Assembly (NCBI GenBank): GCA_041746415.1
Contig: JBGTHB010000207.1
Span: 1 to 5,310, forward strand
Length of the DNA: 5,310 bases
Reading direction: 5' to 3'
Source: JBGTHB01 sp041746415
Lineage (GTDB): Bacteria; Pseudomonadota; Gammaproteobacteria; Coxiellales; Coxiellaceae
How positions within the stretch are numbered: the first letter of the stretch is position 1; the number at the start of each line of letters is the position of its first letter. Made by a program: the position numbers and the translations under genes. Positions 1-5,182 of the stretch are shown here, in pieces. The notes beneath the pieces are model-generated. The model had not been told where the DNA came from. It saw only the letters and a program-made list of their open reading frames with translations, and made no database searches.

Positions 1-22
1 TAAAATATTTGAACTCAGGTAA

Positions 23-1762
23 CTATCTTCTAAATTGCAAGCCTGGAGCTTCGGATTCACGCGCCCTGAGCCCAGCTCGACGAATTTTGCCGCTAATTGT
101 TTCATGCTGCTCCCACTCCTCCCTGCTAAGGCACTCAACCAACCTAGGGTACTTATGTGGAGCCGTTTCTGCTCTAATATGGCGCTGAATAGCACAAATA
201 AGCTCAGGCGATTCTACGTAGTCAGGCTTTAACAAAATATAGGCTTTTACTGTAACACCAAGTGTTGCTTCATCTTGTACACCAACCACAGCAATTTTTG
301 CCACGGCGGGATGAGACATTCCGGCTTTTTCAACCTCATCGGGACCTATTCGATAACCACGACTTTTAATCAAATCATCTTTTCTGCCCTGATAAACGAA
401 CAAACTTGATGGTAATTTTTCTGCCCAATCACCAGTTAAATAATATCGGCCATCATCAGAAAATGCGTTGGTTGTTCGTTCTGGCGCATTGGCATAATAT
501 CTCAACAAGCCATTGCAACAACCTTCTTTCAAATCAACAGCAATTTGCCCAACACCAGATGTTAAAGGTTGCAGATCATCGTCAAGGATCTCTATTTTAT
601 ATGGTTCAACTGGCCTACCCATTGTTCCTGAAACATGAATCTGTTCATTTACTCTACCCAATAATAAAGTTGTTTCTGCTTGACCAAATCCAACATGCAC
701 ATCAACACCCATAGATTCAAATTTTTGAATAATTATTTCATCTAACGCTTCACCCACAGTAACAATGCGTTTTAATTTTAGAAATCGGTAACTATCAAAA
801 TTAGGCTGTGCCACTAATAATCTTAAAACAGTAGGTGCTGCACAAAAAATTGTAACACCTTCATTTTGTAACACGGACAATATTTTTTGCGCATCAAATT
901 TTTGGTTAGTAGGTGTAATTAATATCTGGCTGCCCATCGACCACGCGCCTAACGTAGTCCAAGCTGTAAAACCCCATCCCGTATCACTTGCATTGTAAAT
1001 AACATCTTCTTCTGTCGCTTTCATCCACCACGCACCCGTTCGATAATGAAAAAATGGGTAATCGTGATTGTGAATTACGGCTTTTGGAAAACCAGTGGTG
1101 CCAGAAGTATATAGTGCAAAACAAGCGTCATTTGTCGTGGTTTTAGCTTTCTGAGAACCAGGATGCGAAGTTAAGGCGTCACCAATCGAATCAAAATGTG
1201 AATGAGAACCACTATCTAATACCAAGCTTACTAAAGAAGGACATTGCTTTGAAACGGCATGTACAAGATCAGCTTTATCAGCGGAAGTTATAATACCACG
1301 GATATTTAGATCATTTATTCGATATTTTAAATCGCCTTCAGTCAGTAATCTTGGGCAAGGCACAACAACTATACCAGCTCGCATCAAAGCGGCTAAACTG
1401 TACCACCATGAAGCACGCTGCCCTAACATCAGCACAACTGCATCACCTTTACAAATACCTTTACTCTCAAAATAACCAGCAACAGCTTTGCTTTTTGCAG
1501 TAAGCTCAGCGTAACTGATATTCTGTTTTTGCCCAGTGTCTAAATCTAAACTGGTTATAGCTGGACGATTTTTAGATTGCGCCAACACATCAACAACTCG
1601 AGAAATAAAATTACATTCTACCGGTGCCGCTGATTTATTATGTTGTACCAAACGTTCATAAACTCCTTTTACATCCGGAGCACGTGGAAAAACAGATAAA
1701 TGCCTAACACCTCCCAGTAGTGAAACTCTTGAACGTAATGCAGTAAAAACAGCCAGGCGCAC
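23..1762 (-). CDS. Acyl-CoA synthetase, medium-chain (ACSM)-like, ANL superfamily
   Basis: The predicted role is ATP-dependent activation of a medium-chain or other small carboxylic acid to an acyl-AMP and then to acyl-CoA. The 579-residue protein carries the full set of adenylate-forming motifs. These are the P-loop-like YTSGTTGFPK at about 218-227, NASDTGWGFTAW at about 257-268, GFGQAET at about 358-364, YLTGDW at about 441-446, QGRKDDLIKSRGYRIGP at about 458-474, and a C-terminal SGKIRR with the expected catalytic lysine at 559. The layout, including a VP/CNF segment near residue 48 before the first domain, resembles animal mitochondrial ACSM enzymes more than acetyl-CoA synthetases. The start is GTG with GGAG 7 nt upstream; no ATG, GTG or TTG lies upstream before a stop. 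Residues 1-29 contain five arginines and no acidic residue. The exact substrate cannot be read from sequence. The gene appears intact and monocistronic. Confidence 0.93.
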   Translation of the reverse strand: MRLAVFTALRSRVSLLGGVRHLSVFPRAPDVKGVYERLVQHNKSAAPVECNFISRVVDVLAQSKNRPAITSLDLDTGQKQNISYAELTAKSKAVAGYFESKGICKGDAVVLMLGQRASWWYSLAALMRAGIVVVPCPRLLTEGDLKYRINDLNIRGIITSADKADLVHAVSKQCPSLVSLVLDSGSHSHFDSIGDALTSHPGSQKAKTTTNDACFALYTSGTTGFPKAVIHNHDYPFFHYRTGAWWMKATEEDVIYNASDTGWGFTAWTTLGAWSMGSQILITPTNQKFDAQKILSVLQNEGVTIFCAAPTVLRLLVAQPNFDSYRFLKLKRIVTVGEALDEIIIQKFESMGVDVHVGFGQAETTLLLGRVNEQIHVSGTMGRPVEPYKIEILDDDLQPLTSGVGQIAVDLKEGCCNGLLRYYANAPERTTNAFSDDGRYYLTGDWAEKLPSSLFVYQGRKDDLIKSRGYRIGPDEVEKAGMSHPAVAKIAVVGVQDEATLGVTVKAYILLKPDYVESPELICAIQRHIRAETAPHKYPRLVECLSREEWEQHETISGKIRRAGLRARESEAPGLQFRR

Positions 1763-1769
1763 AGCACTT

Positions 1770-1773
1770 CTCC
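1770..1773 (-). promoter_or_regulatory. Shine-Dalgarno site for the acyl-CoA synthetase
   Basis: On the minus strand GGAG sits 7 nt before the GTG codon at 1762-1760. It decides the unusual start, because the first internal methionine is only at residue 112. It also supports translation of the arginine-rich N-terminal extension. Confidence 0.65.
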
Positions 1774-1825
1774 AGCAGAAAAGATACTCTATGTATAATG
1801 TATTGGAATTAAGATTAAATTAATG

Positions 1826-1854
1826 TTTAAGAATAATGTGTTCTTAAGTTTTTT
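1826..1854 (+). terminator. Weak AT-rich hairpin with T-tract, possible terminator
   Basis: TTAAGAA (1827-1833) and TTCTTAA (1841-1847) form a 7-bp stem around a 7-nt loop. Wobble pairs extend the stem, and a run of six Ts follows at 1849-1854. The stem has a single G-C pair, so it would be weak. A second near-palindrome, CTGTTTT-T-AAAACAG, lies at 1858-1872, directly beyond the stop of the small minus-strand ORF. No plus-strand gene is known upstream, so the role is uncertain. The rest of 1763-1876 is AT-rich leader of the acyl-CoA synthetase gene. Confidence 0.3.
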
Positions 1855-1876
1855 GCTCTGTTTTTAAAACAGTTAG

Positions 1877-2086
1877 TCAATCTTCTACGCCGTACTGAAT
1901 TTTTCTCAACTCAATCTCTTCATCAGCATTTTGTCGCTCTTGCTTGATTTGCTCATCTAAATCTCGAATATATATATTAGCGAAAACAGAGATTTTTAGA
2001 TTAGAATCATTTTTCCATTGTTCAATAGCTCTTCTTGTTTGCTCTAAACGTTCAACTACACCACACACACCATGAAATGCTTTCAA
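1877..2086 (-). CDS. Small charged hypothetical protein
   Basis: This 69-residue frame is not recognised. From about residue 10 onward it is rich in Glu, Gln, Arg, Lys and Asp, with a pattern suited to an amphipathic helix or short coiled coil (for example DLDEQIKQERQNADEEIELR). It has no signal peptide or membrane segment. The start used here is TTG, with no visible Shine-Dalgarno site; a stop lies six codons upstream. The composition of the latter half looks coding, but the start is poor. It could be a small gene or the surviving 3' end of a longer one. It lies in the same direction as the acyl-CoA synthetase, 114 bp ahead of it, so co-transcription is possible. Confidence 0.4.
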   Translation of the reverse strand: MKAFHGVCGVVERLEQTRRAIEQWKNDSNLKISVFANIYIRDLDEQIKQERQNADEEIELRKIQYGVED

Positions 2087-2485
2087 ACTAATATAATAAC
2101 GTTAATGGTATTTTTGCTACTATTGATTGTCAAAGAATGATTAGTTGTTAATTATGCCTCGCAATATACTCTCAAGATTGAAATTCGACGATGCCCGAAT
2201 TCTTCCGAAACCTGTTGCCGCACTTCTCGATCAATTTGCTGCTGCTCAATTGTCATCTCTGATCTTTTGGGTCCATCTTTCGCTCAGCATTCCTAACCGT
2301 TTAACTCTTTATATCGTTGGGGTGCAGACAAATACCTTCGTATCTGAAATATTGGTTATTACTATTCCGATACCTTTTAACGTCAAGGCAGTTAAACATT
2401 TTCACCTAATCAGTCCCACAGTAGCATATAGGTAGCACAGCAATTATTTGAAAGCTTCTTATTGAAATAAAGACTTTGATCAAAC
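2087..2485. other. About 400 bp without a confident gene; possible decayed minus-strand frames
   Basis: No intact gene is supported here. On the minus strand a 34-codon frame at 2152-2256 starts ATG-ACA-ATT and reads MTIEQQQIDREVRQQVSEEF, a charged, helix-prone, coding-like sequence. A second minus-strand frame just upstream (right) contains RNAERKMDPK and would join the first if a single frameshift lay at the CCCAAAA run near 2268. This suggests remains of a longer gene, but no family is recognised. The plus-strand frame at 2145-2435 starts with TTG and lies antisense to these; it is treated as chance. Confidence 0.3.
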
Positions 2486-2519
2486 TGGTGCCGGCGCACG
2501 GATTCGAACCGCGGACCGC
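2486..2519 (-). repeat. Detached 3' end of tRNA-Thr (att-like direct repeat, distal copy)
   Basis: These 34 bp are identical to the last 34 nt of the intact tRNA-Thr gene (tRNA nt 43-76). They run from the foot of the anticodon stem through the variable loop, T arm, acceptor strand and CCA. Identity ends abruptly on both sides. The 5' two thirds of the tRNA are absent, so this is not a tRNA gene. It is the classic scar left when an element integrates at a tRNA 3' end and supplies a replacement end. Confidence 0.88.
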
Positions 2520-2720
2520 GCCATTTCAAAAAGGTATTTCTTCCTTCTTATAATTGTTTCTATGAGCAAATAGAAACTTCAACCTGCCTGTTGCTGTCGT
2601 ATATTTTTATTCCCATGTCGTTTTCGTTTAGGTTGTTGCTGTAATTTAGGTTCAATTGAGGGTTTATATAATGTGAGTCAGAGTCATTCATTGGAAGCTC
2701 TCTTTATATGGCTGCTCCAT
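2520..2720. other. Left end of island, no confident gene; short divergent frame
   Basis: These 200 bp next to the distal tRNA repeat hold no recognised gene. A 43-codon minus-strand frame (2560-2691, ATG start, purine-rich AGAGAG about 6 nt upstream) would be divergent from the tetR-like gene and share its operator region. Its product is very Asn-rich, as random AT-rich DNA often gives, so it is not called as a gene. Confidence 0.3.
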
Positions 2721-2773
2721 AAATAAATTGAACGTTCATTCAATTTGGTTTAGAATGAGCGTTCAATTTATTT
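2721..2773 (+). promoter_or_regulatory. 53-bp palindrome with two TetR-type operators over the tetR/hydrolase promoter
   Basis: The arms 2721-2741 and 2753-2773 are 21-bp inverted repeats with one mismatch, around an 11-bp centre. Each arm contains a short palindromic operator-like site: TGAACGTTCA (2729-2738) and TGAGCGTTCA (2756-2765), centred 27 bp apart. A promoter fits inside exactly: TTGAAC (2728-2733), a 17-bp spacer and TAGAAT (2751-2756). The operators therefore overlap the -35 and -10 boxes, and the tetR-like start codon follows 12 bp after the palindrome. Autorepression by the downstream TetR-like protein is the natural reading. A weaker minus-strand promoter (TTGAAC, 17 bp, TTGAAT) can also be read. 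Confidence 0.75.
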
Positions 2774-2785
2774 TGTGAATATAGC

Positions 2786-3317
2786 ATGATATCAACAAGC
2801 ACAACAAAAGATACTGTTTTTGAAGCCACTCTAACAACACTTATTGAGAAAGGATTTTCAGGTGCATCTATAAGCTAAATTACAAAAATTGCATAGATTA
2901 ATCAAAGTCTCATATATCATCATTTTAAATCAAAAGAGGATCCATGAGAATGTGTAAAAAAAATATCGTGTTGATAATGCAGCAAAATTTATTCAATCTA
3001 TTCGCCATGACCCCCTGGATAATTTTGTGCACGATTTAGTTGAATTACGTTTTTCTGTTTATGAGAAAGCGAACATGCGCATGTTAGTTCATGAGCAAGC
3101 ACTACAAGAAAATAAACCAGTGGGATTAGATAGAAACCATCAAGCATTATCTAGTGTTATTTTTGGGCTTGCTTCTTATGCTTTTTTTGATTTCACTCAT
3201 ACATTTAGTCTTTCAAAAGCTCAACGGGCTTCTTATAAGAAACTTGCTTGTGAAATTTTAATTCAAACATTACAACTAAAAGATAATTTTAATGAAATTA
3301 AACAATCACTTCTTTGA
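2786..3317 (+). pseudogene. TetR-family transcriptional regulator, broken
   Basis: Translation from the ATG at 2786 gives a TetR DNA-binding domain: VFEATLTTLIEKGFSGASIS, then a stop, ITKIA, a stop, then INQSLIYHHFKSKED. This matches the helix-turn-helix pattern of the family, including the conserved YHHFKSKE element. Frame breaks are TAA at 2876-2878, TAG at 2894-2896 and TGA at 2945-2947 (where tryptophan is common). A frameshift then falls at a run of eight As (2956-2963); the frame resumes with YRVDNAAKFIQSIRHD and continues open to 3317 as a ligand-domain-like C-terminus. With the breaks repaired the product would be about 176 residues, slightly short for the family. It would have been the repressor of the palindromic operators upstream and of the overlapping hydrolase. 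The open 3' portion (from 3027) is the old C-terminus, not a separate gene. Confidence 0.85.
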
Positions 3318-4128
3318 CGAGAATTTTACCAGATATCAATTAGTAAAATCTAAACCGGGAAAAACCGTTTATAATTGGTTATTTTTCCCTGGTGGGCCTG
3401 GCATTGATTCTGATTACCTATTACATTTAATCCATGAAATAGATGTTGAGGGAAACTATTGGTTAATTGATTTGTTATATAATGGTGGGAATGTTTCGGA
3501 TAAACTTGGAGCAACCATAACACATACTCATTGGAAAGATTATTTTCTTGCTGCGATAAATAAATTCGAGAATCCAATTCTCGTTGGTCATTCTTTTGGT
3601 GGTTATTTCCCTCTATTTTTTCCACAATTGGAGAAAATATTACGAGGGTTTGTGATTTTGAACTCGGTTCCGACATTGAACTCTAGTAAATTTGAACAAT
3701 GTGCTATCGAAAATAAATTACCGTCAAGACAAAATTTCATTGAGGAATTTTTAAAAACTCCCACTATTAATACAGCAAGAAAGCTCTTTTTAGCTGGCAT
3801 CTCCTATTGTTTTCTTGCAAAGAATATTGAAAAAGGGACAAGAGCAATAGAAAACTTAACTTTTAATGTTGATACGGTATATTGGTGGCATACGGAAGGT
3901 TATAAGGAATACCAAACCATAAAATGGATTCCTGAAAAAATACCGGTATTGATTATTGGTGCGAGTCATGATTTTTTAACACCTATCAGTGTATTTGAAG
4001 AAGACATCCGGTTTCATAGGAATAATATTGAAATAGCAAATATTTTGAATGCAGGTCATTTCCCTTGGATAGAACAGGCAAGTCTTATTAAAAATATTTT
4101 TAACTCCTTTATTGAAAAACTCAAGTAA
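3292..4128 (+). CDS. Alpha/beta hydrolase (proline iminopeptidase-like fold)
   Basis: This is a 278-residue, full-length single-domain alpha/beta hydrolase. FFPGGPG at about 31-37 is the oxyanion-hole strand-loop typical of HGGPG enzymes. GHSFGG at 99-104 is the nucleophile elbow with Ser101. GASHDFLTP gives the likely catalytic Asp227, and NAGHFPWIE gives the likely catalytic His256, so the triad is complete. There is no signal peptide or membrane helix, so it should be cytoplasmic. Substrate is unknown: an ester, amide, lactone or small-molecule hydrolase are all possible. The ATG overlaps the last 26 bp of the tetR-like gene, suggesting an operon with translational coupling; a strong Shine-Dalgarno site is not seen. 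Since the regulator is broken, expression is probably no longer controlled by it. The gene itself shows no decay. Confidence 0.9.
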   Translation: MKLNNHFFDENFTRYQLVKSKPGKTVYNWLFFPGGPGIDSDYLLHLIHEIDVEGNYWLIDLLYNGGNVSDKLGATITHTHWKDYFLAAINKFENPILVGHSFGGYFPLFFPQLEKILRGFVILNSVPTLNSSKFEQCAIENKLPSRQNFIEEFLKTPTINTARKLFLAGISYCFLAKNIEKGTRAIENLTFNVDTVYWWHTEGYKEYQTIKWIPEKIPVLIIGASHDFLTPISVFEEDIRFHRNNIEIANILNAGHFPWIEQASLIKNIFNSFIEKLK

Positions 4129-4274
4129 TCGTATAATGCGCCTTCGAATAAGCTGCCAAACAATATCAGACAAGCAATTATTGATATAAAAGAATGTATT
4201 GATGAAAATAAAAAAAATCGACGACATCACTATGGATGGCATAGAAGAGTTGCTCTAATTATTTTAAAAACTAT
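4129..4274 (+). other. Short orphan reading frame between hydrolase and tRNA, possible gene remnant
   Basis: Directly after the hydrolase stop, and in the same frame, the sequence stays open to the tRNA gene and beyond. It contains coding-like stretches such as NNIRQAIIDIKECIDEN and NRRHHYGWHRRVALIILKTI. There is no start codon of its own in that frame and no ribosome site. It may be the edge of a gene cut by the integration event, or chance. A TATAAT at 4132-4137 has no well-spaced -35 box. No terminator hairpin is seen after the hydrolase. Confidence 0.25.
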
Positions 4275-4308
4275 TGGTGCCGGCGCACGGATTCGAACCG
4301 CGGACCGC
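4275..4308 (-). repeat. att-like direct repeat, copy inside tRNA-Thr
   Basis: This is the proximal copy of the 34-bp perfect repeat, forming the 3' end of the functional tRNA from nt 43 to the CCA. Together with 2486-2519 it delimits the 1.8-kb island. Confidence 0.88.
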
Positions 4309-4350
4309 CTGATTACAAATCAGATGCTCTACCAACTGAGCTACGCCGGC
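4275..4350 (-). tRNA. tRNA-Thr (anticodon UGU)
   Basis: The minus strand folds as a complete 76-nt tRNA including the encoded CCA. It has a 7-bp acceptor stem (GCCGGCG/CGCCGGC), D arm GCTC-AGTTGGTA-GAGC, anticodon stem TCTGA/TCAGG, loop TTTGTAA with anticodon TGT, a 5-nt variable loop and a T arm with loop TTCGAAT. The anticodon-arm sequence closely resembles the Escherichia coli tRNA-Thr(UGU) as remembered. Its last 34 nt are shared with the distal repeat at 2486-2519, and its first 19 nt are repeated at 4496-4514. The gene is therefore intact but sits between two scars, displaced 164 bp from what looks like its original promoter. Confidence 0.97.
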
Positions 4351-4495
4351 CAAAAGAAAGCGACATCCTGTCATAAGCTTTGGGAAGTTTCAATTCCCCC
4401 CGGCTCAAACTTGCAAAGCTGGCTATTCGCTCGCTTTGCTCCCTGTTTGAGCGTTTTCATAAGAAATCTTTTATCTCAAGATGTCTTATGAAAAC
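4351..4495 (-). repeat. Hairpin-rich insert between tRNA-Thr and its promoter
   Basis: About 145 bp with several perfect inverted repeats. GGGAA/TTCCC (4382-4398) has a 7-nt loop. A two-part stem, GCTCAAAC/GTTTGAGC (4403-4410, 4445-4452) enclosing GCAAAGC/GCTTTGC (4413-4419, 4433-4439), follows. GTTTTCATAAG/CTTATGAAAAC (4453-4463, 4485-4495) encloses ATCTT/AAGAT. The last palindrome ends exactly where the duplicated tRNA 5' fragment starts, which marks a clean junction. The first ten bases (4351-4360) resemble the leader beside the fragment (4515-4525), so the true insert may be 4361-4495. No protein is encoded. It could be a MITE- or REP-like repeat, or a structured RNA transcribed with the tRNA. 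A weak minus-strand promoter (TTGAAA 4388-4393, 17 bp, CAGGAT 4365-4370) might serve the displaced tRNA. Confidence 0.6.
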
Positions 4496-4514
4496 CCAAC
4501 TGAGCTACGCCGGC
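4496..4514 (-). repeat. Duplicated 5' fragment of tRNA-Thr
   Basis: These 19 bp are identical to nt 1-19 of the intact tRNA (4332-4350), covering the acceptor 5' strand and half of the D arm. Similarity continues imperfectly into the leader (aaaag and aaag blocks). The fragment stands about 8 nt downstream of the expected transcription start of the strong promoter to its right, the normal place for a tRNA 5' end. This suggests it is the original 5' end and that DNA was inserted in the D loop. Confidence 0.85.
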
Positions 4515-4528
4515 TAAAAGGAAAGAGC

Positions 4529-4556
4529 ATTATACCGTTCGTTTCGGCGAATTCAA
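4529..4556 (-). promoter_or_regulatory. tRNA-Thr promoter
   Basis: On the minus strand TTGAAT (4556-4551) is followed after 16 bp by a perfect TATAAT (4534-4529). The predicted start near 4522 lies about 8 nt before the tRNA 5' fragment but about 172 nt before the intact tRNA. A transcript reaching the tRNA must pass the fragment and the hairpins, and would need RNase P or endonuclease processing. Confidence 0.75.
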
Positions 4557-4595
4557 ATAATATTTTCGCGTACCGCGCGATTACCAAATAAAAAC

Positions 4596-4625
4596 AAGAC
4601 ACTCAACAACAAACTATTTTATACT
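4596..4625 (+). promoter_or_regulatory. Candidate promoter of the Cys-rich membrane protein
   Basis: TATACT at 4620-4625 matches five of six -10 bases. AAGACA at 4596-4601 is a fair -35 box at an 18-bp spacing. It is divergent from the tRNA promoter and leaves a leader of about 30 nt before the AAGAGG ribosome site at 4652-4657. Confidence 0.45.
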
Positions 4626-4663
4626 TTGCCAGCAATAGAGCACTTAAATTTAAGAGGCTACAC

Positions 4664-5173
4664 ATGCTAAACAACGAACCGGAAGGAGCGCCGCAAGCCG
4701 CCCAACCTACGCTTGCAGAGACTCTAATGGCGTGGATAAGAAAAAAGCGCCTTCTTCTTACTATCTCAATAAGTAATGCAGTATTAACACTTGTATTTTT
4801 TTTTATATGCAAAGCACAACACTCAAACACTCACACTGTACGAGAGCAATGCACAACTGAGCGGATGCTACTGTGCCCGGGAGTAGAGGCATGTCTCAAC
4901 GTTCTAGGCATTTTTCGCAATGAAAGCACATTCAACTGCAACAATTTTTTTGCCGCTCCAAACAACGTTACACTGTGCCAAGAGCCAGGAGTCAAATCAT
5001 GCCTTGTGCGCCAACTAGAAACCCATGTAGTGACAGCGAGCAACCTAGCATGGACTTGTTTTGCAACCAACCTTACAGCTCTTCCCTACCTAATTCTGAC
5101 ACCATACTTACTTTTCTCTTTTATAAATTACTACTACACGCCACCTGAACAAAGAGCAGCTCTGCATATATAA
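4664..5173 (+). CDS. Hypothetical two-pass membrane protein with Cys-rich loop repeats
   Basis: The 169-residue product is not recognised. The ATG has AAGAGG 6 nt upstream, a good ribosome site. An Ala/Pro/Glu-rich N-terminus ends in IRKKR (25-29), then a membrane segment at about 30-50 and a second at about 137-157. By the positive-inside rule both ends are cytoplasmic and the loop at about 51-136 is outside, in the periplasm. The loop holds six of its seven downstream cysteines (63, 71, 77, 92, 105, 113; Cys132 lies just before the second segment) in two related blocks: LLCPGVEACLNVL and TLCQEPGVKSCLVRQL. This suggests an internal duplication stabilised by disulfides. It has no catalytic motif and no lipobox. 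It converges with gltX, the stops being 9 bp apart. Base composition is richer than the island's, so it is probably not part of it. Confidence 0.75.
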   Translation: MLNNEPEGAPQAAQPTLAETLMAWIRKKRLLLTISISNAVLTLVFFFICKAQHSNTHTVREQCTTERMLLCPGVEACLNVLGIFRNESTFNCNNFFAAPNNVTLCQEPGVKSCLVRQLETHVVTASNLAWTCFATNLTALPYLILTPYLLFSFINYYYTPPEQRAALHI

Positions 5174-5182
5174 AACAAAACG

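Larger units (their letters stand above)
2486..4274. mobile_element. Small integrated island at the 3' end of tRNA-Thr, no integrase
   Basis: The unit is bounded by 34-bp perfect direct repeats at 2486-2519 and 4275-4308 (1789 bp from repeat to repeat). It contains a broken tetR-like gene, its operator palindrome, an alpha/beta hydrolase and a short orphan frame, and is AT-rich compared with the gltX end. The tRNA stays intact because the copy nearest its 5' part supplies its 3' end, as with tyrosine-recombinase integration at tRNAs. No integrase, excisionase or transposase is visible. It may be the remnant of a larger island, a cassette moved in trans, or the product of recombination between tRNA copies. 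Confidence 0.65.

Noticed and set aside
35..714. Plus-strand frames of 65 and 102 codons (35-232, 406-714)
   Set aside because: They lie antisense within the well-supported acyl-CoA synthetase and show no domain or ribosome site.
2145..2435. 96-codon plus-strand frame
   Set aside because: It starts with TTG and has no Shine-Dalgarno site, and its composition does not look coding. The opposite strand has more coding-like fragments.
2486..2519. A second tRNA gene
   Set aside because: Only the last 34 nt are present; there is no anticodon arm, D arm or 5' acceptor strand.
3027..3317. 96-codon plus-strand frame as an independent gene
   Set aside because: It continues, in the right order, the TetR domain encoded upstream, so it is the C-terminal half of the broken regulator.
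4132..4137. TATAAT as a promoter after the hydrolase
   Set aside because: The only -35-like TTGAAA is too close (about 14 bp), and no gene follows on that strand before the oppositely oriented tRNA.
3350..4242. Minus-strand frames of 108, 65 and 88 codons
   Set aside because: The first two lie wholly and the third mostly antisense to the alpha/beta hydrolase, which has a complete catalytic triad; none looks like a protein of its own.
4382..4514. CRISPR array or rho-independent terminator of the tRNA
   Set aside because: The inverted repeats differ from one another and there are no regular spacers. On the minus strand they lie upstream of the intact tRNA and are not followed by T-tracts.
4603..5070. 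Minus-strand frames of 75 and 79 codons
   Set aside because: They are shadows of the 169-residue membrane protein, which has a ribosome site and sensible topology.
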